DNA from: Bosea sp. AS-1
GTDB taxonomy: Bacteria > Pseudomonadota > Alphaproteobacteria > Rhizobiales > Beijerinckiaceae
Length of the DNA: 64,000 bases
Assembly (NCBI RefSeq): GCF_002220095.1
Contig: NZ_CP022372.1
Span: 3,506,501 to 3,570,500, forward strand
Direction: 5' to 3'
Every line of letters begins with the position of its first letter. Positions within the stretch are counted from its first letter, which is position 1. Positions 8,143-16,508 of the stretch are shown here, piece after piece. Position numbers and translations under genes: made by a program. The notes below the pieces were generated by a model, which saw only the letters and a list, made by a program, of their open reading frames with translations, ran no database searches and was not told where the DNA came from.

Positions 8143-9693
8143 ATGCGGAATTTTGCTCTCGGGCTTGCCGGCACGATGCTGGTTGCCCTCCTGCCCATCG
8201 AAGGATTCGCGCAGGAGGCGGTCCTGCGTGTCAGCACCGGAGGGGCGAACGTCTCGACCCTCGACGCTCACCGCGCCAGCGCCACCGACGATGTCGCCGT
8301 GGTGAGCTGGATCTATAACGGCCTTGTCCGCTTCAAGCCCGGCAGCGCCAGCCCCGCGGATATCGAGCCCGATCTCGCCGAGCGCTGGGAAACCTCGCCC
8401 GACGGCAAGGTCTGGACCTTCCACCTGCGCAAGGGCGTCAAGTTCCAGGGCGATTGGGGGACGCTCGATGCCGACGACGTTGTCTATTCGCTCCAGCGCG
8501 CGGCCGATCCGAAGCGCTCGACCTTCTCGTCGGACTTCGCAGCAGTGGAGAAGATCGAGAAGCTCGACGACCTGACCGTCCGCGTCACGCTGAAATACCC
8601 GGACGTCAATTTTCTCGGCCGGGTATCGAATTATCACGGCGGCAACATCGTCAGCCGCAAGGCGGCCGAGGAGCTGAGCGACCGTTTCGGGGCCCAGCCC
8701 GTCGGGACCGGCCCGTTTGCCTTCGTCGAGCAAGTGACGCAGCAATATGTGAAGCTTGCCGCCAACCCCAACTACTTCCGGGGCAAGCCCAAGATCGACA
8801 CGATCATGGTCCGTGTCATCCCATCCGACAGCGCGCGCGAGCTGGCCTTCTCCTCTGGTGAGCTCGACCTGATGTATGCCAAGCGCGAGCAGCGCTGGGT
8901 CGATGCCGCACGCAAGCGCTCCGGCTTCAACGTCGATATCTTCCAGCCCGGCGAATACCGGATCCTGCATATCAACCAGAGCGTTCCGCCGCTCAACGAC
9001 ATCCGCGTGCGGCAGGCCATCGCGGCGGCGATCAATGTCGACGATCTCGTGCGCTATGTCGGCAAGGATGTCGGCCCCAAGGGCTGCTCGGTCGTGCCGC
9101 CGGGCTATCTCGGCGAGGATTGCTCGGTCCGCTACAGCTTCGATCTCGCCAAGGCCAAGGCCCTGCTCGCCGAGGCCGGCCACAAGGACGGCATCACGAT
9201 CAAGGCGATCGTCTCGAACGTCTCGGCGCAGCAGCCGATCATGGAAATCATCCAGGCCCAGCTCGCCAAGGCCGGCATCAAGCTCGACATGCAGGTGGTC
9301 GATCACGCCACCTATCAGAGCCAGACGCGCAAGGACCTGAGCGGCGTGGTCTTCTACGGCGCGGCGCGCTTCCCGATCGCGGACACCTATCTCAGCGAGT
9401 TCTTCCACTCGCGTGCTACGGTCAATACGCCGACCGCCGCGACGAACTTCTCCCATTGCGCGGTCGCGGACAAGGAGATCGAGCAGGCCCGCACAGCGGC
9501 TGATGCCGAGACGCAGAAGTCGCTCTGGAAGGAAGCCCAGCGGAAGATCATGGAGGATGTCTGCGCCGTCCCACTCTTCGAGCTGCGGCAGGTCTGGGCC
9601 CATAGCAACCGGCTGAACTACGGCTATGAGCTGAAGGGCTCGCTGAACCTCGCGCCACCGATCACCGAGGCGACCACGCTGGGCGCACGCTGA
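8143..9693 (+). CDS. ABC transporter substrate-binding protein, family 5 (peptide/opine type)
   Basis: A 516-residue periplasmic binding protein of the DppA/OppA/NikA family. The signal peptide is FALGLAGTMLVALLPIEGFA with cleavage after FAQ. The mature part shows the family layout: the ERWETSPDGKVWTFHLRKGV block near residue 80, a DDVVYSLQRA stretch, and DIRVRQAIAAAINVDDLVRY near residue 285. It ligands small peptides, opines or similar compounds outside the membrane. The matching Dpp-type permeases lie beyond the divergent lysR gene (14689-16499) and probably work with it; no ATPase gene is near. Confidence 0.87.
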   Translation: MRNFALGLAGTMLVALLPIEGFAQEAVLRVSTGGANVSTLDAHRASATDDVAVVSWIYNGLVRFKPGSASPADIEPDLAERWETSPDGKVWTFHLRKGVKFQGDWGTLDADDVVYSLQRAADPKRSTFSSDFAAVEKIEKLDDLTVRVTLKYPDVNFLGRVSNYHGGNIVSRKAAEELSDRFGAQPVGTGPFAFVEQVTQQYVKLAANPNYFRGKPKIDTIMVRVIPSDSARELAFSSGELDLMYAKREQRWVDAARKRSGFNVDIFQPGEYRILHINQSVPPLNDIRVRQAIAAAINVDDLVRYVGKDVGPKGCSVVPPGYLGEDCSVRYSFDLAKAKALLAEAGHKDGITIKAIVSNVSAQQPIMEIIQAQLAKAGIKLDMQVVDHATYQSQTRKDLSGVVFYGAARFPIADTYLSEFFHSRATVNTPTAATNFSHCAVADKEIEQARTAADAETQKSLWKEAQRKIMEDVCAVPLFELRQVWAHSNRLNYGYELKGSLNLAPPITEATTLGAR

Positions 9694-9759
9694 TCCCGGC
9701 GCGGTCCCGCGCCATCTTTCGAAACCTTCGCCGGCGGCGCTAACGCGCTGCCGGCGCGG

Positions 9760-10674
9760 TCATTCCGGCGCGAGGATCGTCCGCGAGATCTCGGCTGCCG
9801 CTTCCCGGGCGCCATCCAGGAACGCAGTGACGAGCCGGGTGTTGCGGCCGTCGCGGATATGGCAGAGCTGATAGTCGAGCTGAATCGCCGGCTCGAACCG
9901 TCGTATGGCGAGCTGGCCCCTCATGCCGGCAACGGCCGAGGGGTGCACCAGCGACACGCCGACACCGGCGGCGACGAACTCGCAGAGCGACGGCGAAACG
10001 CTCACCACCATGGCGACATCCGGCACCACGCCATGGGCTTCGAACACCTGCCCGATGCGCCGGCTCGTGAAGCTCTCCGGATCGAAGGAGACGAAGGCGG
10101 TGCCGTCGAGGTCCTCGGGCGTGATCACGCTCTTCTCCGCCAGCGGATGCTCCAGTGGCAGGATGCAGACGACGGGGTGGGCCATCAGCCGCTCGGTCGC
10201 GATGTAAGGGTTGTCGATCGGCGTGACGGTGAAGCCCACGTCGAGCTTCCGCGTGACAAGCCCATCGGCGATCCATTGCGAGCTGCGCGACTGCACCGAG
10301 CAGAAGACTCCCGGCTGCTGCGCGCGGAAACGCATGGTCGCCTGCCGAATGAAGGAGCCGGAGAGCGCCGGCATGACGCCGATCAGCAACCGGCTCTGTT
10401 CATCGCGCCGGATCGCCTCCACCGCATTCTCGACCTGACGCACACCCGCGAAGATCCGGTCGATTTCCTCGTAGAGTCGCATTCCGCGCCGGGTCAGCAC
10501 CAGCCGGCCCTTCACCCGGTCGAACAGCCGCAGCGCCGTGTCCTCCTCGAGGTGGGCGATCAGCTTGCTCATAGCCGGCTGCGAGATGTTCATCATCTCG
10601 GCAGCCCGGCTCACCGTTCCGTATTCGATCACCGCCTTGAAGGCCTCGATCTGACGCAAATTGAGCCGCCGCAC
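9760..10674 (-). CDS. LysR family transcriptional regulator
   Basis: A 304-residue LysR regulator when read from the GTG at 10674, which has CAGGG ten bases upstream. A longer frame from 10758 adds 28 non-conserved residues and is not used. The helix-turn-helix (residues 2-62, LRQIEAFKAVIEYGTVSRAA then SQPAMSKLIAHLEE) is followed by the two-lobed effector domain (about 90-295). It diverges from the oxidoreductase/permease operon starting at 10770, with 95 bp between, the classical arrangement for a LysR activator of a catabolic operon. The inducer is probably the opine or amino-acid-like substrate of that operon. Confidence 0.87.
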   Translation of the reverse strand: MRRLNLRQIEAFKAVIEYGTVSRAAEMMNISQPAMSKLIAHLEEDTALRLFDRVKGRLVLTRRGMRLYEEIDRIFAGVRQVENAVEAIRRDEQSRLLIGVMPALSGSFIRQATMRFRAQQPGVFCSVQSRSSQWIADGLVTRKLDVGFTVTPIDNPYIATERLMAHPVVCILPLEHPLAEKSVITPEDLDGTAFVSFDPESFTSRRIGQVFEAHGVVPDVAMVVSVSPSLCEFVAAGVGVSLVHPSAVAGMRGQLAIRRFEPAIQLDYQLCHIRDGRNTRLVTAFLDGAREAAAEISRTILAPE

Positions 10675-10769
10675 GATTGCATAACCCTGAGGAATAATGT
10701 CGAGAGAAAAACGACTTTGACGAAATACAACATGGCTCCCTAACGTCGAAGCCGGCAAGGGGATTTCGC

Positions 10770-11888
10770 GTGCGGCCAGACATCATCGTCATCGGAGGGG
10801 GAACAGTCGGCGCCGCCATCGCCTATGGGCTGGCCAGCCGGCGGGAGAAGGTGCTGCTTCTCGACGGCGACGATGGCGATTTCCGCGCCGCGCGAGCGAA
10901 TTTCGGCCTGGTCTGGCTGCAGGGCAAAGGCCTCGGCATGCCAGCGTATCAGGCTCTGACGCACGACAGCATCGCGCGCTGGAGCGGCTTTCGCGACGTA
11001 CTCGAAACCGGGACCGGAATCGGCCTGCATTACCAGCAGGACGGCGGCCTCGCCTTCTGCCTGGGCGAGGACGCCTTCGAAGAGCGCCGCCTCGAACTCA
11101 CGCGCCTGCACAACCAGTTTGCCGGAGGCGAACCCGATTGGGAGATGCTCGACCGGCCGTCGCTGGAGCGGCTCATGCCGAAGGTCACCTTCGGCCCCCG
11201 CATATCGGGCGCGAGCTTCGGCCGGCGGGACGGCCACTGCAACCCGCTGCGGCTGCTCGCGGCGCTGCATGGCAGCATCCTGCGGCACGGCGGCGCCATC
11301 CAGCATAAGGCGCGTGTCGAGCGCATCGAGCCTGTCGGCCGGGATTTCCAGCTTTTTCTCGACGGTGAGACCCTGGTCGCATCGCGGATCGTGATCGCAG
11401 CCGGCCTGGGTTCGCCTGCCCTCGCCCGTCAACTGGGTCTCGATGTGCCGGTTCGACCGGAACGGGGACAGGTGCTCGTTACCGAGCGCCTCGCACCCTT
11501 CCTGCCGCTGCCGGCGAGCGGCCTGCGCCAGACGGAGGAAGGCACCGTGATGATCGGCGCGACCAAGGATCACAGCGGCTTCGACGCGTCGACCACGACG
11601 CAAGCCTCCGCCTGGCTGAGCCGCAAGACCGTCGACATCGTGCCCGCCCTGGCTGGCGCGCGGCTTGTCCGGCACTGGGCAGGGCTGAGGATCATGACGC
11701 CCGACGGCTATCCGATCTACACCCAGTCAGAGACCCATCCCGGTGCCTTCGTCGCGCTTTGCCATTCGGGCGTGACGCTTGCCGCCTTCCACGCCGAGGC
11801 CCTGGCCGAGGCGATCGCCGCGGGTTCCCTGCCGGACACGCTCTCTCCCTTCCACCAGAGTCGTTTCGATGTTCCGCAAGCTGCATGA
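10770..11888 (+). CDS. FAD-dependent oxidoreductase, D-amino-acid oxidase (DAO) family
   Basis: A 372-residue flavoenzyme of the glycine/sarcosine/D-amino-acid oxidase family. The N-terminal dinucleotide fold is IIVIGGGTVGAAIAYGLA (residues 4-21). The C-terminus has the FAD-closing stretch with RHWAGLRIMTPDGYPIY and an HSGVTLAAFHAEALAE helix. The GTG start has AAGGGGA upstream. It overlaps the next gene by 20 bp. It would oxidise an amine or N-substituted amino acid and pass electrons to the iron-sulfur partners encoded next. It is the first gene of a six-gene operon divergent from lysR. Confidence 0.85.
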   Translation: MRPDIIVIGGGTVGAAIAYGLASRREKVLLLDGDDGDFRAARANFGLVWLQGKGLGMPAYQALTHDSIARWSGFRDVLETGTGIGLHYQQDGGLAFCLGEDAFEERRLELTRLHNQFAGGEPDWEMLDRPSLERLMPKVTFGPRISGASFGRRDGHCNPLRLLAALHGSILRHGGAIQHKARVERIEPVGRDFQLFLDGETLVASRIVIAAGLGSPALARQLGLDVPVRPERGQVLVTERLAPFLPLPASGLRQTEEGTVMIGATKDHSGFDASTTTQASAWLSRKTVDIVPALAGARLVRHWAGLRIMTPDGYPIYTQSETHPGAFVALCHSGVTLAAFHAEALAEAIAAGSLPDTLSPFHQSRFDVPQAA

Positions 11889-12165
11889 TCCGGGGCCGGC
11901 CGCCGTGACGGTCCATATCGACGGGCTGCCCGTCATCGCCGAGGCCGGCGAAAGCGTCGCGGCGGTGCTGCTGCGCCAGGCCGAGGGCTGGAGCCGGACC
12001 ACGCCGGTCTCGCAGAGCCGGCGCGCACCCTACTGCATGATGGGCGTCTGCTTCGAATGCCTCGTCGAGGTCGACGGCTGCGGCTCCGTACAGGGATGCC
12101 TGACACCCGTGCGGGACGGCATGCGCATCGTTCGCCAGCAGGGACGCAGGAGCCTTTCGGCATGA
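11869..12165 (+). CDS. Small (2Fe-2S)-binding protein, HcnA/opine-oxidase small-subunit type
   Basis: A 98-residue protein with a plant-ferredoxin-like [2Fe-2S] motif: CMMGVCFEC (CxxxxCxxC), then CGSVQGCLTP supplying the fourth Cys. The VTVHIDGLPVIAEAGESVAA start is the beta-grasp strand pattern seen in HcnA and in the small subunits of octopine and nopaline oxidases. The start is the ATG at 11869, inside the end of the preceding gene; the next gene overlaps its stop (ATGA). It presumably carries electrons from the DAO-family subunit to the NAD(P)/FAD subunit in a membrane-associated heterotrimer. Confidence 0.87.
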   Translation: MFRKLHDPGPAAVTVHIDGLPVIAEAGESVAAVLLRQAEGWSRTTPVSQSRRAPYCMMGVCFECLVEVDGCGSVQGCLTPVRDGMRIVRQQGRRSLSA

Positions 12166-13565
12166 GCGAAGATCATACGGACCTCCTGATCGTGGGCGCA
12201 GGGCCGGCCGGCATGGCCGCCGCCGTTACCGCCCGCAGGCATGGCCTCACCGTGCGGATCGTCGACGATCAGCCGGCACCGGGCGGCCAGATCTGGCGCG
12301 GCATCGAGACCGTCGCCGCCTCGCCCAGGCTGGCGCGCCTCGGCCAGGCCTATCGCGCAGGCGTCGATCGGGCCGCGGCTTTCCGGGCCTGCGGCGCACT
12401 CTATGAACCGCAGAGCCAGCTCTGGCAGATCGAGCCGGGTTTCCGCGCCTTCCTGACGCGCGACGGCCAGGCACGCAGCGTCACGGCCACCACGGTCATC
12501 CTCGCCACGGGCGCGCAGGAGCGGCCCGTCCCCTTCCCCGGCTGGACGCTGCCGGGCGTGCTGACTGTCGGCGCGGCGCAGATCCTGCTCAAGACGGCGG
12601 ATTCCGTGCCGGAGAAGCCGGTCTGGATCGCCGGCTGCGGACCGCTGCCGCTGCTCTACATGACCCAGCTGCTCGCGGCTGGCGGCAAGATCGCGGGTTT
12701 CCTCGACACCACGCCGAAGGGTCGCCTCGGCGCAGCGCTGCGCCATCTGCCGGGCGGGTTCGGACGGATCGGCGACCTCGCCAAAGGGCTGTCGTGGTCG
12801 CTGGCCTTGAGGCGCGCCGGCTTCCCGATCGTTCGCCATGTAACGGAAATGCGCGCCGAGGGTGATGGACGCCTCCAGCGACTGCGCTACCGAACCGCGG
12901 ATGGACGCGAGGGCGAAACCGCCGCCGAGGTGCTGCTCGTCCATGAAGGCGTCGTGCCGAACATTCACGCGCCGCTGGCGTTCGGCTGCGCGGTGCGGTG
13001 GGATGCCGGCCAGCATTGCCAGGTGCCGGTGCTCGACGCCTGGGGCGAGACCTCGCAAGCCAATATCTTCGTCGCGGGCGACGGGGCCGGCATCGGCGGC
13101 GCCGAAGCGGCCGAGCCACGGGGGCGGCTCGCGGCACTGCGCGTCGCGATGCGGCTCGGAAAGCTCGGCGAAGCGGTCGCTGCAACCGCCGCCCGCACGG
13201 AACAGGCAACGCTGGCGCGCGCGCTTGCCCTGCGCCCCTTCCTCGACGCTCTCTACGCGCCGCGCCGGGAGGTCTTCGCGCCTGCCGACGAGACGCTTGT
13301 CTGCCGCTGCGAAGAGGTGACGGCGGGCGAATTGCGGAAACGGGCCGTGCAGGGGCAGCCGGGCCCGAACCAGCTGAAGGCCTTCACGCGCGCGGGGATG
13401 GGCCCCTGCCAGGGCCGGCAATGCGGCTACACCATGGCCCATATCGTGGCCGCAGCGCAGAATCGTCCCGTCGCGGATGTCGGCTTCTATCGTATCCGCC
13501 CGCCGCTGAAGCCGGTGACTTTGGGCGAGCTGGCCAGCCTCGATGAGAGGAAGCCGGCGGCATGA
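12162..13565 (+). CDS. FAD/NAD(P)-binding subunit with C-terminal BFD-like 2Fe-2S domain (HcnB/OoxA-like)
   Basis: A 467-residue protein. The first Rossmann motif is LLIVGAGPAGMAAAVTARRH (residues 7-26); a second lies in the VWIAGCGPLPLLYMTQLL region near residue 150. The C-terminal 95 residues hold a BFD-like iron-sulfur motif, CRCEEV then GPCQGRQCG, giving four cysteines. This domain order is that of HcnB and of the opine oxidase A subunit. A longer upstream frame exists, but ATG 12162 overlaps the previous stop by 4 bp and starts directly at the Rossmann fold. It should pass electrons between the amine-oxidising FAD subunit and the respiratory chain. Confidence 0.87.
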   Translation: MSEDHTDLLIVGAGPAGMAAAVTARRHGLTVRIVDDQPAPGGQIWRGIETVAASPRLARLGQAYRAGVDRAAAFRACGALYEPQSQLWQIEPGFRAFLTRDGQARSVTATTVILATGAQERPVPFPGWTLPGVLTVGAAQILLKTADSVPEKPVWIAGCGPLPLLYMTQLLAAGGKIAGFLDTTPKGRLGAALRHLPGGFGRIGDLAKGLSWSLALRRAGFPIVRHVTEMRAEGDGRLQRLRYRTADGREGETAAEVLLVHEGVVPNIHAPLAFGCAVRWDAGQHCQVPVLDAWGETSQANIFVAGDGAGIGGAEAAEPRGRLAALRVAMRLGKLGEAVAATAARTEQATLARALALRPFLDALYAPRREVFAPADETLVCRCEEVTAGELRKRAVQGQPGPNQLKAFTRAGMGPCQGRQCGYTMAHIVAAAQNRPVADVGFYRIRPPLKPVTLGELASLDERKPAA

Positions 13566-14692
13566 ATGTCGAAGCATTCGACGTCGCCGTGATCGGCGGC
13601 GGCTTGCATGGCCTGTCGGCGGCGCTGCATCTGGCGCGCCGCGGCCGGCGTGTCGTCGTGATCGAGCGGCGCTGGACCGGCCGGCATGCCTCGGGTGCGA
13701 CGGCAGCCGGCGTGCGGACGCTCGGCCGCGACGTCGCCGAGGTTCCGATCTCGCTCGAAGCGATGGAAATGTGGCATCGCATCGTCTCGATCGTCGGCGA
13801 CGATTGCGGCTTCCATGCTCACGGGCAGCTCCGGATCGCGGAGCGGGACGAGCACATGCCGGATCTGCTCCAACGTGAGGCGCGCATGCGCGCGCTCGGC
13901 TACGCTCATGAGGAAATGATCGACGCCGCCGAGCTGCGGCGCCTCGTTCCGGCGCTCAGCCCGCATTGCGTCGGCGCGCTTGTCGCGCGAAACGACGGCG
14001 CGGCCGATCCGCACCGGACCATCCTCGCCTTCCGCCGCTCCTGCGAGGCCGCAGGTGTCGTCATCGTCGAGGACTGCGGCATCGAAGCGGTCGACCGGGA
14101 GAAGGCGGACTGGTTCCTCGCCTGCGGCGCGCGGCGCTTCCGGGCCCCGGCCATCGTCAATGCAGCCGGCGCCTGGGGAGCCCGGGTCGCGGCCTTGTTC
14201 GGGGACGAGATCACGCTTGGCGTCCGCGCCTCGATGATGATCGTGACGGAGCGCCTGGCGCCGCTGATCGAGCCTGTCGTCAGCGTCGTCGGCCGGGCGC
14301 TGTCCTTCAAGCAATCGGACCAGGGCACGCTCGTCATCGGCGGTGGCCTGCAGGGCGCTGCCGATCTCGACCGCGAGCGCAGCACGGTGAATTTCACCGA
14401 GCTAGCCAAGGGCGCACGCGCGACCAGCGACCTCTTTCCCGTCGTTCGCGGGGTGCGGATCGCCCGCTGCTGGACCGGGATCGAGGCGCAGACGCGCGAC
14501 CACCTGCCGGTGATCGGCGCCTCGCCGCAGGCCCCCGGCCTGTTCCATGTCTTCGGCTTCTCGGGACATGGCTTCCAGCTCGTTCCAGTCGTCGGCGCCA
14601 TTCTCTCCGATCTCGTCATCGAAGGCAGTACAAGGCGCGAAATCGCAGCCTTCGCGCCGCAGCGCCTGATGCAGGAAAGGGCCGCGGCATGA
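13562..14692 (+). CDS. FAD-dependent oxidoreductase, DAO family (HcnC/OoxB-like subunit)
   Basis: A 376-residue flavoprotein with FDVAVIGGGLHGLSAALHLA at residues 6-25, a VVVIERRWTGRHASGATAAG FAD-binding segment, and a C-terminal RCWTGIEAQTRDHLPVIGAS / FGFSGHGFQLVPVVG block typical of DAO-type beta subunits. It overlaps the preceding subunit gene (ATGA) and the following permease gene (ATGA). With the two preceding genes it matches the HcnA-HcnB-HcnC gene order of hydrogen cyanide synthase and its opine- and amino-acid-dehydrogenase relatives. The coupling to peptide-type permeases argues for catabolic oxidation rather than cyanide formation. Confidence 0.86.
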   Translation: MNVEAFDVAVIGGGLHGLSAALHLARRGRRVVVIERRWTGRHASGATAAGVRTLGRDVAEVPISLEAMEMWHRIVSIVGDDCGFHAHGQLRIAERDEHMPDLLQREARMRALGYAHEEMIDAAELRRLVPALSPHCVGALVARNDGAADPHRTILAFRRSCEAAGVVIVEDCGIEAVDREKADWFLACGARRFRAPAIVNAAGAWGARVAALFGDEITLGVRASMMIVTERLAPLIEPVVSVVGRALSFKQSDQGTLVIGGGLQGAADLDRERSTVNFTELAKGARATSDLFPVVRGVRIARCWTGIEAQTRDHLPVIGASPQAPGLFHVFGFSGHGFQLVPVVGAILSDLVIEGSTRREIAAFAPQRLMQERAAA

Positions 14693-15633
14693 CGAGCTAC
14701 GTTCTCCGGCGCATCCTCCTCGCCATTCCGACACTGCTCGTGATGCTGACGGCGATCTTCGTGCTGGTCCGGCTCGTGCCGGGCGACCCCGCCTCGGTCA
14801 TCCTGGGCGACCAGGCCAGCGCCGCCGCGCTCGCGGCGCTGAGGGAGAAGCTCGGGCTCGATCAGCCGATCTATGCCCAGTATCTCGCCTTCATCGGAAA
14901 GGTGCTGACCGGCGATCTCGGCCAGTCGCTCAGCACGGGCCACAGCGTCATCCGGGAGGTGCTGCTCGTCCTGCCCTCCACCATCGAACTGACCGTCGCG
15001 GCGGTCGCGATCGGCCTCGTCTTAGGCCTGCCGCTCGGCGTGGCGGCCGCACTCTCCCGCAATGGCTGGGTCGACTATGTCTCGCGCGTCGTCTCGCTGG
15101 TCGGCCTGTCCTTCCCGGCCTTCGTTTCCGGCATCCTCATGCTGATCGTCTTCGCGATCCAGCTCGGCTGGTTTCCCGTCCTCGGCAATGCCAGCGGCTC
15201 CGGCGATCTGGCGAGCCGGCTGCATGCGCTGGCGCTGCCGGCGCTCAACCTCGGCATCATCATGACGGCCTATGTGATGCGCGTGACGCGCGCCGCGATG
15301 CTGGGCGTGCTGACGGAGGATTATATCCGCACCGCCCGCGCCAAGGGCGTGGGGCCTGGCCAGCTCGTCACGACGCATGCGCTGCGCAACAGCCTGATCC
15401 CGATCATCACGGTGGTCGGGCTCTATTTCGGCACGCTGATCGGCAACTCCGTCCTGACCGAGATCATCTTCAACCGGCCGGGCCTGGGCAAGCTCATCAT
15501 CGGCGCTCTCAACGCCCGCGACTACACGCTGCTGCAGGGGCTGATGATCATCTTCGCCATCTGCGTGATCGTCGTGAACACACTGACCGACCTGGCTTAC
15601 GGCCTCGTGGACCCGAGGGTGAAGTACACATGA
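14689..15633 (+). CDS. ABC transporter permease, DppB/OppB type
   Basis: A 314-residue inner-membrane protein with six predicted helices. It begins TSYVLRRILLAIPTLLVMLT, the typical DppB start, and has the family block RLVPGDPASVILGDQAS near residue 24. The cytoplasmic EAA loop is TARAKGVGPGQLVTTHALRN near residue 220, and the end has EIIFNRPGLGKLIIGA. The ATG at 14689 overlaps the preceding stop; a much longer frame reaching upstream is an out-of-frame shadow of the flavoprotein gene. It forms the channel with the DppC-type protein encoded next. Confidence 0.9.
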   Translation: MTSYVLRRILLAIPTLLVMLTAIFVLVRLVPGDPASVILGDQASAAALAALREKLGLDQPIYAQYLAFIGKVLTGDLGQSLSTGHSVIREVLLVLPSTIELTVAAVAIGLVLGLPLGVAAALSRNGWVDYVSRVVSLVGLSFPAFVSGILMLIVFAIQLGWFPVLGNASGSGDLASRLHALALPALNLGIIMTAYVMRVTRAAMLGVLTEDYIRTARAKGVGPGQLVTTHALRNSLIPIITVVGLYFGTLIGNSVLTEIIFNRPGLGKLIIGALNARDYTLLQGLMIIFAICVIVVNTLTDLAYGLVDPRVKYT

Positions 15634-16499
15634 GCGAAGCGGCCACCAGCACCGTCGAGCTGCGCCCGGGCGGCCTCTGGCTCGCCTTCGCGTATAACAA
15701 GCTGGCGTGGGTCGGGCTCGTCCTGCTCGTCCTCATCGTCCTCGTCGCGATCCTCGCGCCCTGGCTCGCGCCCCATGACCCACTGGAGCAGAACATCGTG
15801 GCGCGGCTCGAGCCGCCTTCGGCCGAGTTCTGGCTCGGCACCGATTCCTACGGCCGGGATGTGCTCTCGCGGCTGATCTACGGGGCGCGAATCTCACTCT
15901 TCGTCGGCTTCGTCGCCATTCTCATCGCCATGCTGGTCGGCACGACGATCGGCGTCATCTCCGGCTATATCGGCGGCGTGTTCGACCAGTTCGTCATGGG
16001 CGTGCTCGACGTGCTGCTCGCCTTCCCGACCCTGCTGCTCGGCCTGATGATCGCGGCGATGCTTGGGGCGAGCCTGGAGAATCTCATCATCGCGATCGCG
16101 GTGACCGAAATCGCGCCCTTCGCCCGCGTCGCCCGGGCGCCGACCATCACGCTGCGGCAGCGCGATTTCGTCGAGGCCAGCCGGTCCTATGGCTGCGGTC
16201 CGTTCAGGATCATGACGCGCCACATCCTGCCCAACATGCTCTCCGATGTCGTGGTGATGAGCTCGCTCTGGCTCGCTTCAGCCATCCGGACCGAAGCCTC
16301 GCTCAGCTTCATCGGGCTCGGCGTGCCGCCCCCGACCGCCACCTGGGGCAGCATGATCCGCGAGGGCTTCGAGAACATTCTCGACGCCTGGTGGCTGGCC
16401 GTCTTCCCAAGCCTTGCGATCCTGGCGACGGTGCTCGCCCTCAATCTGCTCGGAGATGCCCTGCGCGACGCCTCGGACCCGAAATCCCGCTCGCGGTGA
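15630..16499 (+). CDS. ABC transporter permease, DppC/OppC type
   Basis: A 289-residue permease with the DppC layout: a first helix near residue 30 (WVGLVLLVLIVLVAILAPWL), then PHDPLEQNIVARLEPPSAEF and WLGTDSYGRDVLSRLIYGAR, the signature of this class. An EAA loop follows (DFVEASRSYGCGPFRIMTRH). It overlaps the dppB-like gene by 4 bp and is the last gene of the operon. No dppD/dppF ATPase follows; convergent genes begin 9 bp further on. The importer must borrow ATPases encoded elsewhere. Confidence 0.9.
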   Translation: MSEAATSTVELRPGGLWLAFAYNKLAWVGLVLLVLIVLVAILAPWLAPHDPLEQNIVARLEPPSAEFWLGTDSYGRDVLSRLIYGARISLFVGFVAILIAMLVGTTIGVISGYIGGVFDQFVMGVLDVLLAFPTLLLGLMIAAMLGASLENLIIAIAVTEIAPFARVARAPTITLRQRDFVEASRSYGCGPFRIMTRHILPNMLSDVVVMSSLWLASAIRTEASLSFIGLGVPPPTATWGSMIREGFENILDAWWLAVFPSLAILATVLALNLLGDALRDASDPKSRSR

Positions 16500-16508
16500 G
16501 GTGCAGCG

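Noticed and set aside
8041..9603. 520-codon minus-strand open frame opposite the family-5 binding-protein gene
   Set aside because: Antisense shadow; the plus-strand product has a signal peptide and complete family blocks.
13562..14692. Calling the 11869-14692 trio hydrogen cyanide synthase (hcnABC)
   Set aside because: Gene order and domains fit, but the same architecture is used by opine and amino-acid dehydrogenases, and the operon here includes import permeases. The cyanide role is not supported.
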